Source of the DNA: Streptomyces sp. NBC_00483 | GTDB taxonomy: Bacteria; Actinomycetota; Actinomycetes; Streptomycetales; Streptomycetaceae | DNA: 64,000 nt | Assembly (NCBI RefSeq): GCF_036013745.1 | Contig: NZ_CP107880.1 | Coordinates: 6,944,001 to 7,008,000, forward strand | Reading direction: 5' to 3' | Shown here: piece by piece, positions 8,969 through 16,758 of the stretch | Position numbering within the stretch: position 1 is the first letter of the stretch | Layout of the letters: every line of letters starts with the position of its first letter | Position numbers and translations under genes: made by a program | Notes under the pieces: generated by a model | Databases searched by the model: none | What the model was told of the DNA's origin: nothing | What the model saw: only the letters and a program-made list of their open reading frames with translations

Positions 8969-9742
8969 GTGACACGACGAACCGACTGGGCCGATGACGA
9001 CGTACGCTCCGCCGTTCCCGAGGACCGGGGGAGCGGGGGTGGCGGGGCGTACGACGACATGGCGTACGGGGAAGACGTCGAAGCGGGGAGCGGCGCGGTG
9101 GACGGGCCGCGCCGAGGTGGACGCAAGCGGGGCGGGGCCGGGCCGCGTGGGCGTCGGCGCCGGGGCGGATTCGGGGATCCGCCCGGTGCCGCACAGGACG
9201 ACGGCCCCCCTGACTCGTCGAGGGCCGAGCAGGGGGCGCCGTCAGGAGACCCGGCTGAGCGGGCGCGGAACATCTGTCTGCGTCTGCTCACCGGGACTCC
9301 GCGCACGCGCAAGCAGTTGGCCGACGCGCTGCGCAAGCGCGAGATCCCCGATGACGTGGCGGACGAGGTGCTCACCCGGTTCGAAGAGGTGGGGCTGATC
9401 AACGACAGTGCCTTCGCGGACGCGTGGGTGGAGTCGCGGCACCACGGCCGGGGACTTGCCCGCCGGGCGCTCGCCCGTGAGCTGAGGACCAAGGGCGTGG
9501 ACTCGACGGTGATCGACGAGGCGGTCGGGCAGCTCGACTCCGAGCGGGAGGAGGAGACCGCGCGCGAACTCGTTGCGCGCAAGCTCCGTTCCACGCGGGG
9601 GCTTGAGCGTGACAAGCGGCTGCGCCGGCTCGCGGGGATGCTTGCCCGCAAGGGGTATCCGGAGGGCATGGCGCTGCGGGTGGTGCGGCAGGCGTTGGAG
9701 GAAGAGGGGGAGGACACCGAGGACTTGGGGTTCGGGGAGTAA
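8969..9742 (+). CDS. recX: RecA regulator RecX
   Basis: The 257-residue protein has a Gly/Arg-rich disordered N-terminus of about 90 residues, longer than in most RecX proteins, then three tandem three-helix RecX repeats (from RARNICLRLLTGTPRTRKQL to the GYPEGMALRVVRQAL repeat). RecX binds RecA filaments and limits their activity. It starts with GTG six bases after recA and is presumably co-transcribed from the damage-inducible promoters. Confidence 0.95.
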   Translation: MTRRTDWADDDVRSAVPEDRGSGGGGAYDDMAYGEDVEAGSGAVDGPRRGGRKRGGAGPRGRRRRGGFGDPPGAAQDDGPPDSSRAEQGAPSGDPAERARNICLRLLTGTPRTRKQLADALRKREIPDDVADEVLTRFEEVGLINDSAFADAWVESRHHGRGLARRALARELRTKGVDSTVIDEAVGQLDSEREEETARELVARKLRSTRGLERDKRLRRLAGMLARKGYPEGMALRVVRQALEEEGEDTEDLGFGE

Positions 9743-9756
9743 CGACTCTCCGGGAG

Positions 9757-9785
9757 CCGGGAGCGCCGCGTTCGTGCGCCCCCGG
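9757..9785. terminator. Candidate bidirectional terminator hairpin
   Basis: Arms 9757-9766 and 9776-9785 pair over 10 positions with one mismatch around a 9-base loop, between the converging recX and rhodanese genes. No T tract follows, as is usual in Streptomyces. Confidence 0.45.
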
Positions 9786-9831
9786 ACCGCCACGACCTGC
9801 GGACGCCCCCGGTTCACCACGGCCTGCGCCC

Positions 9832-10230
9832 TCAGGCCCCCGTCACCGGCAGTCCCGCCGCCCGCCACGCCTGGAAGCCGCCCACCAGGTCCGTCGCGCG
9901 GTGCAGGCCCAGTTGGTGCAGGGAGGCGGCGGCGAGGCTCGACGCATAGCCCTCGTTGCAGACGACCACGACGCGCAGGTCGTGACCGGTGGCCTCCGGA
10001 GCGCGGTGGCTGCCACGGGGGTCGAGGCGCCATTCCAGCTCGTTGCGCTCGACCACAAGGGCCCCGGGGATCAGCCCGTCGTACTCCCGCAGCGCCGCGT
10101 ACCGGATGTCGACCAGGAGCGCCTCGCCACGGGACGCCGCGTCGAAGGCGTCCCGCGCCTCGACCCGGTCGAGACCGGATCGCACCTGCTCGAGAAGCTC
10201 GTCGATGCCCACCGGTGATGAAGTGCTCAC
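9832..10230 (-). CDS. Rhodanese-like domain protein
   Basis: This is a single-domain rhodanese of 132 residues with the active-site cysteine in VVVCNEGYAS (about residue 97) and the CH2-like end DLVGGFQAWRAAGLP. Rhodaneses transfer sulfane sulfur, for example from thiosulfate. It overlaps the upstream cysteine dioxygenase gene by four bases (ATGA type), so the two are translationally coupled and likely act on the same sulfur flux: cysteine oxidation and downstream sulfur handling. Confidence 0.9.
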   Translation of the reverse strand: MSTSSPVGIDELLEQVRSGLDRVEARDAFDAASRGEALLVDIRYAALREYDGLIPGALVVERNELEWRLDPRGSHRAPEATGHDLRVVVVCNEGYASSLAAASLHQLGLHRATDLVGGFQAWRAAGLPVTGA

Positions 10231-10793
10231 TGCCAGTCCTCCGGGCGTTCCACCGACTCCAGACGCAGCACCGGGCCGGTGCGGCTGTAGCGCCGGATCC
10301 GGGGGAGCGGTGGGTAGTAGGCGTGGACCGAGACGGCGTGCTCGGTGGGGGACTCGTTCAGGACCTCGTGCACGTGGTGGCGGCCGAAGGCGCGTCCCTC
10401 ACCCACCGTCAAGTGCCGTTCCCTGTCGACGTCTTCGGAGAGTTCCAGGGTCTTCCACCCGTCGGTGGGAAGGCGGGCGGCCAGTGAGTTCTCCGTGAGC
10501 GCGCCGCCCGCGGTCAGGAAGGCGCCGACGGACTCGGCGTGGTCGTGCCACCCCGTGCCGGTGCCCGGCGGCCAGCCGATGAGCCAGGCTTCGCTGCCGT
10601 CGGGGCCTTCGAGTCGCACCCATGTACGGCCCTCCGGATCGAGCGGCAGAGAGGCGACCAGGTCGCGGTCCTGAGCGACGCGACGGACGAATGCGAGGAG
10701 GTCGGCCTGCGTGGGCGCGGCCGACGGCGCCCGGGAGGGAGCCGTAGGGGAATGCGCAGTGGAGTGCGCGAGGGATTGCGTGAAACTGGACAC
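10227..10793 (-). CDS. Cysteine dioxygenase family protein
   Basis: The 188-residue cupin has the iron-binding pair in GWHDHAESVGAFL and the third histidine in FGRHHVHEVLN, with the family motif HAYYPPLPRIRRY near the C-terminus. It should oxidise cysteine, or a related thiol, to its sulfinic acid using iron and O2. The N-terminal 30 residues are Ser/Ala-rich and variable. Translation starts at a GTG eight bases after AGGA. Upstream on the same strand lie a hairpin, a cysteine-rich leader peptide and a promoter, so expression may respond to cysteinyl-tRNA supply. Confidence 0.9.
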   Translation of the reverse strand: MSSFTQSLAHSTAHSPTAPSRAPSAAPTQADLLAFVRRVAQDRDLVASLPLDPEGRTWVRLEGPDGSEAWLIGWPPGTGTGWHDHAESVGAFLTAGGALTENSLAARLPTDGWKTLELSEDVDRERHLTVGEGRAFGRHHVHEVLNESPTEHAVSVHAYYPPLPRIRRYSRTGPVLRLESVERPEDWQ

Positions 10794-10821
10794 CAGTACC
10801 GTCCTGGGAGTTCGCGAGCAG

Positions 10822-10856
10822 CACGCGCCGCCGAAACGCCGGACGGCGGGCGCGTG
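10822..10856 (-). terminator. Hairpin between leader peptide and cysteine dioxygenase, possible attenuator
   Basis: Arms 10822-10833 and 10844-10856 pair over 12 bases with one bulged base around a 10-base loop. It lies 18 bases after the leader stop codon and about 17 bases before the AGGA ribosome site of the dioxygenase gene. No U tract follows, so it may act by sequestering the start region or through Rho. Confidence 0.5.
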
Positions 10857-10874
10857 TAAGGAAGGGATGCGAAT

Positions 10875-10922
10875 TCAGCAGGAGGGATGACACACGCAGC
10901 CCGCGTAGCGGATGAGGTCCAT
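10875..10922 (-). CDS. Cysteine-rich leader peptide
   Basis: A 16-codon frame encodes MDLIRYAGCVCHPSC and a TGA stop. Three of the last seven residues are cysteine. The ATG is preceded by GGAGG with a 7-base spacer, a strong ribosome site. A promoter lies 50 bases upstream and a hairpin just downstream, ahead of the cysteine dioxygenase-rhodanese operon. This is the layout of cysteine-responsive attenuation described for polycysteine uORFs in mycobacteria. The peptide is too small for database-style recognition; the call rests on composition, ribosome site and position. Confidence 0.7.
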   Translation of the reverse strand: MDLIRYAGCVCHPSC

Positions 10923-10971
10923 ATGGACCCTCCGCCACAGGCGTACATCGGTGTCGACCGTCACGCTCCGG

Positions 10972-11000
10972 AGTACACCATGGGGGCAGGAGACGGTCAA
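10972..11000 (-). promoter_or_regulatory. Promoter of leader-cysteine dioxygenase operon
   Basis: On the minus strand TTGACC (11000-10995), a 17-base spacer and TGTACT (10977-10972) form a sigma70-type promoter. Transcription would start about 43 bases before the leader peptide ATG. Confidence 0.5.
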
Positions 11001-11025
11001 CTCACCGACAAGGTCGGCGAGCGGT

Positions 11026-12711
11026 TCAGCGGCCGGCGCCGCTCTTTACCGGACCTTTCTCCTCCGCGGGCCTGCCGAGGGCCGAGCGCGCGGCCTCGTA
11101 GAGCTCCGCCGGGCGTACGCCGCTCAGTGCCGTGACCAGATGGCCGTCGGGCCGGATCAGCAGCACCGTGTGCGCCGGAGCCTGTGGGTAACGCTCCGCG
11201 ACAAGCAGCTCTGCCTCGTGGGGGAGCGCCGCGACGGACGCCGCGAGCCGCGGCATCAGACCCGCCGACATCCAGTGCTTGCGCTCCCACACCCCGGTCC
11301 CGGGGGCGACGAGGACGACGAGCAGTGGCCCGCGGCCGAGCCGGTCCCGGAGCCGTACGAACGAGCCGTCGGGCGCCGTCACCTCGACGTCGACGATCGG
11401 TGAGCCGGGCGCCGTGCCCACCTCCACCTGCGACTCGGAGCGCGCGGGCGCGAGCGGCGAGTCGGCGTACGCCCCCGGCGCGCCGAGCGGCCCGTGCCCC
11501 AAGTGACCGTCCGTGAGCAGCGCGTCATGCCCGCGCGCGGCGCCGGGGACGTACGCCCGCAGCCCGCCGCCACCGCGCAGTATCGGCAGCGCCTGGTCCG
11601 CGGCGCGCAGCCGTCCGGCCACCACGGCACGGCGCTCGGTCTGGTAGCTGTCGAGCAGCGCGTCGGTGGCGGAGTGCGCCCCGTCGTGCCAGGCGAGGGC
11701 CAGCTTCCAGGCGAGGTTGTCGGCGTCGCGCAGCCCCTCGTCCAGGCCCTGGGTGCCGAGCGCGCCCAGCAGGTGCGCCGCGTCCCCCGCGAGGAAGACG
11801 CGGCCCACGCGCCAACGGCGGGCGAGCCGGTGGTGGACCGTATGGACTCCGGTGTCGAGCAGTTCGTACGGCGGGGTGGAGCCTCCGCACCAGCCCGCGA
11901 GGGTCTCCCGGATGCGGGTCACGAGGACATCCGGGGTGACCAGGTCGCTGCGGGGCGGCAGCAGCCAGTCCAGGCGCCAGACGCCGTCGGCGAGGGGGCG
12001 GCCGACGACCTCCGAGCCCGAGCGGCCCGAGGTCCGCCACGGAGGGCTCCGATGGAGCAACGCCTCACCGGGCCACGGAAGTTCCGCGCGCAGTGCGGCG
12101 ACCGCGTGTCGTTCGACGGCGGTGCGGCCGGGGAAGCGGATGTCGAGGAGTTTGCGGACCGTGGAGCGCGGACCGTCGCAGCCCACGAGGTAACTGCCGC
12201 GCCACCATGTGCCCTTGGGGCCGCGGGTGTGTGCGGTCAGGCCCGTCTTCTCTTCCTCGAGCGAGTCGAGGCGGCTGTTGACGGCGACCTTGATGAGCCG
12301 CTCGGCGTCGACGGCCCTGCGCAGGGCGTCGGTCAGATCGTGCTGGGCGATGTGCAGCGGCGCGGGCAGCGTTTCGCCGGGCGATACCGGCCCACCGGGT
12401 GACCCCGGTCCACCGGATGCGCCCGGCTCACCCTGCGTGTTCTGCTCACCGAAGGTGAGCACACCCATCACTTGCTTGCGGCGCATGGAGCGCCAGCCCG
12501 TCCAGTGGGCGCCGATGCCCTCGAACGACGTACCAGCGAGCCGCTCGGCCAGCGCCGCGGTGTCCTCGCGCAGCACCACCGTGCGGGCGGGCCGCTGTTC
12601 GTCCTTGCCGGGGCCCTCGTCCAGGATCACGGAGGGTACGCCGTGCCGCGCGAGGGCGAGGGACAGCGCGAGCCCGACGGGACCCGCGCCGACAACGATC
12701 ACCGGGTCCAC
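11026..12711 (-). CDS. FAD-dependent aromatic monooxygenase family protein
   Basis: The 561-residue flavoprotein starts VDPVIVVGAGPVGLALS (FAD Rossmann GXGXXG), has the DG motif YLVGCDGPRSTVRK and the GD motif VFLAGDAAHLLGALGTQGLDEG, and a C-terminal thioredoxin-like domain as in PHBH-type hydroxylases of phenols and polyketides. GTG at 12711 follows a GGGAGG site. An unusual insert near residues 90-110 is a collagen-like run of Gly-X-Y triplets (QGEPGASGGPGSPGG) before the FAD/NADPH-domain motif LHIAQHDL. The gene stands alone on this strand between the cysteine operon and the glutamate transporter. The substrate is unknown. Confidence 0.85.
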   Translation of the reverse strand: MDPVIVVGAGPVGLALSLALARHGVPSVILDEGPGKDEQRPARTVVLREDTAALAERLAGTSFEGIGAHWTGWRSMRRKQVMGVLTFGEQNTQGEPGASGGPGSPGGPVSPGETLPAPLHIAQHDLTDALRRAVDAERLIKVAVNSRLDSLEEEKTGLTAHTRGPKGTWWRGSYLVGCDGPRSTVRKLLDIRFPGRTAVERHAVAALRAELPWPGEALLHRSPPWRTSGRSGSEVVGRPLADGVWRLDWLLPPRSDLVTPDVLVTRIRETLAGWCGGSTPPYELLDTGVHTVHHRLARRWRVGRVFLAGDAAHLLGALGTQGLDEGLRDADNLAWKLALAWHDGAHSATDALLDSYQTERRAVVAGRLRAADQALPILRGGGGLRAYVPGAARGHDALLTDGHLGHGPLGAPGAYADSPLAPARSESQVEVGTAPGSPIVDVEVTAPDGSFVRLRDRLGRGPLLVVLVAPGTGVWERKHWMSAGLMPRLAASVAALPHEAELLVAERYPQAPAHTVLLIRPDGHLVTALSGVRPAELYEAARSALGRPAEEKGPVKSGAGR

Positions 12712-12860
12712 GGCGCGGCCCCTCCCGCCCCGAGAGACCCGCCGGGAAGTGTCCCGTGCCAGGGCACGGGCGGCGTACTGGACGTGCAAGGACGGGCAGT
12801 TGGAGCGGGGTGCGCGTTCACAGAGCGTATGCAACCCATTGCCGGTGCTTGCGTCAAGTG

Positions 12861-12894
12861 ACGGCGGCAGTGGCGATCACGCCACTGCCGCCGT
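12861..12894. terminator. Terminator hairpin downstream of gluD
   Basis: Arms 12861-12875 and 12880-12894 are perfectly complementary over 15 bases with a 4-base loop (ATCA), about 30 bases beyond the gluD stop on the minus strand. Confidence 0.75.
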
Positions 12895-12923
12895 ACAGCT
12901 CGGGCCCCGCGCCCGGGGTCGGG

Positions 12924-13919
12924 TCAACTCCTTGGCGAACCGGGTCCTTCGGATCGGTCATCGCTCGCCGGCCGCTCGACGGGCTCGGCGGCGGCCGAGC
13001 CGTGGCCCGCCCCGCCGGGCAGGTCCGCGGCGTCCATCAGGCCACCCTCGCCGACGGGTTCGGCGGCCGCGGCCACCTTGATGCCGGTCTTGGCGCGGCG
13101 GCCGCGCCGCTCGATCCAGTTGGCGAGCCCGGACAGGGCCAGACACATCAGGACGTAGATCGTGCCGGTCACGATGAGTACCGGAACGTACGGGTATTCG
13201 CCTTCGACCAACGTGTTGTTGGCCAGCTTGCGGGCCGCGTACAGGAGCTCCGCGTACGTGATGATGTAGCCGAGCGAAGTGTCCTTGAGGGTGACCACCA
13301 GCTGGCTGATAATCGTCGGCAGCATCGAGCGGATCGCCTGCGGCAGCAGCAGCATGGTCATCACTTGATACTTGCGCAGCCCCAGTGCGTACGCCGCCTC
13401 GACCTGGCCGCGCGGCACGGCCTGGAAGCCGGCCCGCAACACCTCCGCCTGTACCGAGCTGTTGTAGACCGTCAGGCCGATCACCAGCGCCCAGAAGGAG
13501 TTGTTCTGGCCGACGACGCCCAGGTCGCTCTTGTAGGTGAGGAAAAGAACCCACAGGGCGTAAATGGTGATCAGCAGCGGGATGGCGCGGAACAGCTCGA
13601 TGAAGCCCGTGGCGAACCAGCGGATCGGCCGGTGCTCCGAGTAACGGGCCACCGCCAGGACGACGCCGAGCACCAGCGAGAGCGCACCCGCGGCGGCGAA
13701 GACCTTCAGGGTGGTCAGGATGCCGTCACGGATCGCCACACGAACGTTGGCGTAGTTGAAGATGTCCCACTTGGCCGTGGCGAACTGGTCCTTGGACGCG
13801 AGCTGCATGACCACGAAGGCGATGAGACCGGCGACCGCGAGCGTACCGACGACGGTGTAGATCCGGTTGCGCGTGCGGGCCTTGGGGCCCGGGGCGTCGT
13901 AGAGAACGCTGGCACTCAT
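12924..13919 (-). CDS. gluD: Glutamate ABC transporter permease GluD
   Basis: The 331-residue permease has an N-terminal helix (about residues 25-45) plus the core membrane domain of the polar amino-acid family (HisM type), with the EAA loop RGQVEAAYALGLRKYQVM. A C-terminal extension of about 50 residues is Ala/Gly/Glu-rich. It overlaps gluC by four bases, so it is translationally coupled. With GluC it forms the membrane channel of the GluABCD importer. Confidence 0.92.
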   Translation of the reverse strand: MSASVLYDAPGPKARTRNRIYTVVGTLAVAGLIAFVVMQLASKDQFATAKWDIFNYANVRVAIRDGILTTLKVFAAAGALSLVLGVVLAVARYSEHRPIRWFATGFIELFRAIPLLITIYALWVLFLTYKSDLGVVGQNNSFWALVIGLTVYNSSVQAEVLRAGFQAVPRGQVEAAYALGLRKYQVMTMLLLPQAIRSMLPTIISQLVVTLKDTSLGYIITYAELLYAARKLANNTLVEGEYPYVPVLIVTGTIYVLMCLALSGLANWIERRGRRAKTGIKVAAAAEPVGEGGLMDAADLPGGAGHGSAAAEPVERPASDDRSEGPGSPRS

Positions 13920-14563
13920 CGGGCGACCTCCAGGGTCCTCTCGAGCACCCGGAACAAGATGCTGATGGCGAAGGTGATGACCAGGTAGCCGAGCGCCACC
14001 CACAGGAAGACCCAGGCGATCGGGTACCCCTGGTCGCTCAACAGCTTCTGCCAGCCGAACAGTTCGGTGACGCTGAAGGCGCCCGCGATGGCCGAGTTCT
14101 TGGTCAGCGCGATGAAGATGGAGCTCAGCGGCGGCAGCACGGTGCGCACCGCCTGCGGCAGGATGACCAGGCCGAGCGTCTGGAAGAACGACATGCCGAT
14201 CGAGCGCGCCGCCTCGGCCTGCCCGAGCGGCACGGTGCTGATGCCGGAGCGCACCGCCTCGCAGACGAACGACGAGGTGTAGCAGCTCAGCACGATCAGG
14301 GCCTTGACCCACGGGCTGAAGCCGAAGTCGAGGACCTGGGGCACCGCGAACCAGATGACGAGGAACAGCAGCGTCAGCGGGGTGTTGCGGAACAGCGTGA
14401 CCCAGGCGGTGCCGAAGTACCGCAGGGGCGGTACGGGCGAGACCCGGAAACCGGCGAGGACCGTGCCGAGCAGCATCGCGAGGAGGCCACTGGCCAGGGT
14501 CAGGCCTATGGTGCCGAGGAATCCCTCGCGGAATTCCGAAAGGTGGTCGAGCAGTACATTCAC
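13916..14563 (-). CDS. gluC: Glutamate ABC transporter permease GluC
   Basis: The 215-residue inner-membrane permease has about five helices and the ABC-interacting EAA loop LGQAEAARSIGMSFFQTL. The start is a GTG. It follows gluB after a 153-base gap that contains a strong hairpin, and it overlaps gluD. It is one half of the permease pair for glutamate or a related acidic amino acid. Confidence 0.92.
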   Translation of the reverse strand: MNVLLDHLSEFREGFLGTIGLTLASGLLAMLLGTVLAGFRVSPVPPLRYFGTAWVTLFRNTPLTLLFLVIWFAVPQVLDFGFSPWVKALIVLSCYTSSFVCEAVRSGISTVPLGQAEAARSIGMSFFQTLGLVILPQAVRTVLPPLSSIFIALTKNSAIAGAFSVTELFGWQKLLSDQGYPIAWVFLWVALGYLVITFAISILFRVLERTLEVAR

Positions 14564-14608
14564 GGGGAGTTCCTCGTGGGGCGGCAGCGGTCGGGCAGGG
14601 GGAGCCGC

Positions 14609-14659
14609 GCCCCGTACGCCGTCACGGACGTCGTGCTCGGCGTGACGGCGTACAGGGGC
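14609..14659 (-). terminator. Intra-operon hairpin between gluB and gluC
   Basis: Arms 14609-14625 and 14642-14659 pair over 17 bases with a single bulged A, loop 16 bases. The location directly after the binding-protein gene fits partial termination or protection of the gluB mRNA 3' end, which raises binding protein over permease. Confidence 0.6.
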
Positions 14660-14716
14660 ACGGTCAACTCACTGCCTGCGAGTGACAGGCGGCTGGACGC
14701 TCAGGAGCGTGAACGC

Positions 14717-15637
14717 TCAGTAGCGCTCCAGGGCCGGCGGCTCCACGTAGTCGGAGCCCGAGAGGCCGAGCGTCGCGTCGTAGGCCTTCTTGTAGTCGCC
14801 GTTCTTCTGGTGCGCCTCGATGGCGTCCGCGACCGCGTCACGCAGGGCCTTGTCGTTCTTGGCCATGCCGACGCCGTAGGGCTCCTTGGTGAAGGGCTTG
14901 CCGACGACCTTCAGCTTCTTCGGGTTCTGCGCCGCGTAGCCCTTCAGGATCGCGTCGTCGGTGGTGACGGCGTCGACCTCGTTGTTGAGCAGCTGCTGCA
15001 CGCACTCCGAGTACTTCGCCAGCTCGACGGTCTCGGCACCGTACTTGGGCTTCTTGATCTCCTGCAGCGGGGTCGAGCCCTTGATGGAGCAGACCTTCTT
15101 GCCCTTCAGGGAGGTCGGGCCCGTGATGCCCTTCTCGTCACTGCGGATCAGGAGGTCGGCGCCGGCCATCAGGTACGGGCCCGCGAAGCCGACCTGCTTC
15201 TTGCGCTCGTCATTGATCGTGTACGTGCCTACGTAGAGGTCGACATCGCCCTTGGAGATGGTGGTCTCGCGGACACCGGAGTCGATCGTCTTGAACGTGA
15301 TCTGGTCGGCCTTGAAGCCGAGGTCCGCCGCGACCATCTTGGCGATCTCGATGTCGAAGCCGGAGCGCTTGCCGCCGGAGTCCTGGAAGCCCAGGTACGG
15401 CTGGTCGTCCTTGGAACCAATGACGATCTTGCCGGCCTTCTGGGCCTTCTCCAGGGTCGCGGAGTCGACCTTCACATCGCTCTTCACCGCGTACGTGGGC
15501 AGCTTGGGCTGGTTCTTGCCACCCGAGGCCCCGGCGGGCTTGTCGCCGGCGTTGCCGGACTCGCCGCCACAGGCGGTGGCGGTGAGCGCGAGCGCGGCGA
15601 CGGCGGCAGCCGCTGCGGCGGACTTACGGAGCTTCAT
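14717..15637 (-). CDS. gluB: Glutamate ABC transporter substrate-binding lipoprotein GluB
   Basis: The 306-residue protein has a signal peptide (MKLRKSAAAA...) with lipobox LTATAC placing the lipidated cysteine at residue 23. It then has the two-lobe fold of family 3 solute-binding proteins (PYLGFQDSGGKRSGFDIEIA near residue 80). It captures glutamate or aspartate outside the membrane. ATG at 15637 was chosen because AAGGA lies eight bases upstream; another ATG nine bases earlier is too close to that site. Hairpins flank the gene on both sides. Confidence 0.93.
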   Translation of the reverse strand: MKLRKSAAAAAAVAALALTATACGGESGNAGDKPAGASGGKNQPKLPTYAVKSDVKVDSATLEKAQKAGKIVIGSKDDQPYLGFQDSGGKRSGFDIEIAKMVAADLGFKADQITFKTIDSGVRETTISKGDVDLYVGTYTINDERKKQVGFAGPYLMAGADLLIRSDEKGITGPTSLKGKKVCSIKGSTPLQEIKKPKYGAETVELAKYSECVQQLLNNEVDAVTTDDAILKGYAAQNPKKLKVVGKPFTKEPYGVGMAKNDKALRDAVADAIEAHQKNGDYKKAYDATLGLSGSDYVEPPALERY

Positions 15638-15693
15638 GGTGAACATCCTTCGTGTCGGCAGATTCGGCAGTAGGGAATGAGGCAACACGCGCA

Positions 15694-15719
15694 CGCGGGG
15701 CCCCAGTTGGGGGCCCGCG
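15694..15719 (-). terminator. Intra-operon hairpin between gluA and gluB
   Basis: Arms 15694-15704 and 15709-15719 pair with one G-G mismatch around a 4-base loop, in the 94-base gap between gluA and gluB. It is probably a processing or stability element and not a full stop, since gluBCD lie downstream. Confidence 0.5.
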
Positions 15720-15731
15720 CGGGGCGCGCGT

Positions 15732-16511
15732 CTAGTGGTGCAGGATCTTCGACAGGAAGTCCTTGGCCCGGTCGCTGCGCGGATTGCTGAAGAACTGGTC
15801 GGGGACGGCCTCCTCGACGATCCGGCCGTCCGCCATGAAGACGACGCGGTTGGCCGCGGAGCGGGCGAAGCCCATCTCGTGCGTGACCACCACCATCGTC
15901 ATGCCGTCCCGTGCGAGCTGTTGCATCACTTCCAGGACCTCGTTGATCATCTCCGGGTCGAGCGCCGACGTCGGCTCGTCGAAGAGCATCACCTTCGGGT
16001 CCATCGCCAGCGCCCGTGCGATGGCGACGCGTTGCTGCTGGCCGCCGGAGAGCTGTGCGGGGTACTTGTCGGCCTGCGCGGCGACGCCGACCCGGTCGAG
16101 GAGCGCACGCGCCTTGTCCTCGGCCGCCTTCTTGTCCGTCTTGCGGACCTTGACCTGCCCCAGCGTCACGTTCTCCAGCACCGTCTTGTGCGCGAAGAGG
16201 TTGAAGGACTGGAAGACCATCCCCACGTCCGCGCGCAGGCGTGCCAGTTCCTTGCCCTCCTGGGGCAGCGGCTTGCCATCGATCGCGATGTCGCCGGAAT
16301 CGACGGTCTCCAGACGGTTGATCGTGCGGCACAGCGTCGACTTGCCGGAGCCAGACGGGCCGATGACGACGACGACCTCACCTCGCGCGATGGTCAGGTC
16401 GATGTCCTGGAGCACGTGCAACGCGCCGAAGTGCTTGTTGACTCGGCTCAGTGCGACCAGTGCGTCGCCCGCAGGGGGAGTGGCGTCCTTGGTCACCGAA
16501 ACTTCGGTCAT
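15732..16511 (-). CDS. gluA: Glutamate ABC transporter ATP-binding protein GluA
   Basis: The 259-residue ATPase has Walker [11 protein letters not shown]-loop [10 protein letters not shown], signature LSGGQQQR, Walker [15 protein letters not shown] and switch histidine [10 protein letters not shown], all intact. It powers uptake through GluC-GluD. ATG at 16511 gives the conserved family start; the frame is open upstream through the promoter region. It is the first gene of gluABCD, divergent from the response regulator, with direct repeats in the shared 247-bp region. Confidence 0.94.
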   Translation of the reverse strand: MTEVSVTKDATPPAGDALVALSRVNKHFGALHVLQDIDLTIARGEVVVVIGPSGSGKSTLCRTINRLETVDSGDIAIDGKPLPQEGKELARLRADVGMVFQSFNLFAHKTVLENVTLGQVKVRKTDKKAAEDKARALLDRVGVAAQADKYPAQLSGGQQQRVAIARALAMDPKVMLFDEPTSALDPEMINEVLEVMQQLARDGMTMVVVTHEMGFARSAANRVVFMADGRIVEEAVPDQFFSNPRSDRAKDFLSKILHH

Positions 16512-16594
16512 CGGGGTCTTGCTCCGTCCTCCTCGGTTGGGAGGACAGTAGTAACCCCGTACGACCAGCGTCATTACATCTGAGGGGAAATTGA

Positions 16595-16618
16595 GCATAA
16601 CGATCCGGCCGCAACCGG
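16595..16618 (+). repeat. Direct repeat copy 1 in gluA/response-regulator spacer
   Basis: The 24-base unit contains GCATAACG, then GGCCG, then AACCGG. A second copy lies at 16659-16684 in the same orientation. Confidence 0.6.
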
Positions 16619-16658
16619 ACACTATGCGTGAAGGGGGCGCGGGGCGCTCATACCGGCT

Positions 16659-16684
16659 GCATAACGGAACACGGCCGTAACCGG
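16659..16684 (+). repeat. Direct repeat copy 2 in gluA/response-regulator spacer
   Basis: The 26-base unit again has GCATAACG, GGCCG and AACCGG in the same order; the gap before GGCCG is two bases longer than in copy 1. It sits just before a TTGACG element at 16692-16697. The paired repeats are candidate sites for the adjacent response regulator. Confidence 0.6.
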
Positions 16685-16758
16685 AAGGCTCTTGACGTCG
16701 TCCTTACTTTTCGGAGTGGATGCCTTGATGAACCGCACGGGAGAGGTGAGGGGGCGTA

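Noticed and set aside
11003..11011. TTGTCGGTG on the minus strand near the cysteine dioxygenase promoter
   Set aside because: It matches the damage-promoter -35-like element, but eight bases later the sequence is GTCTCC and not TAnnnT.
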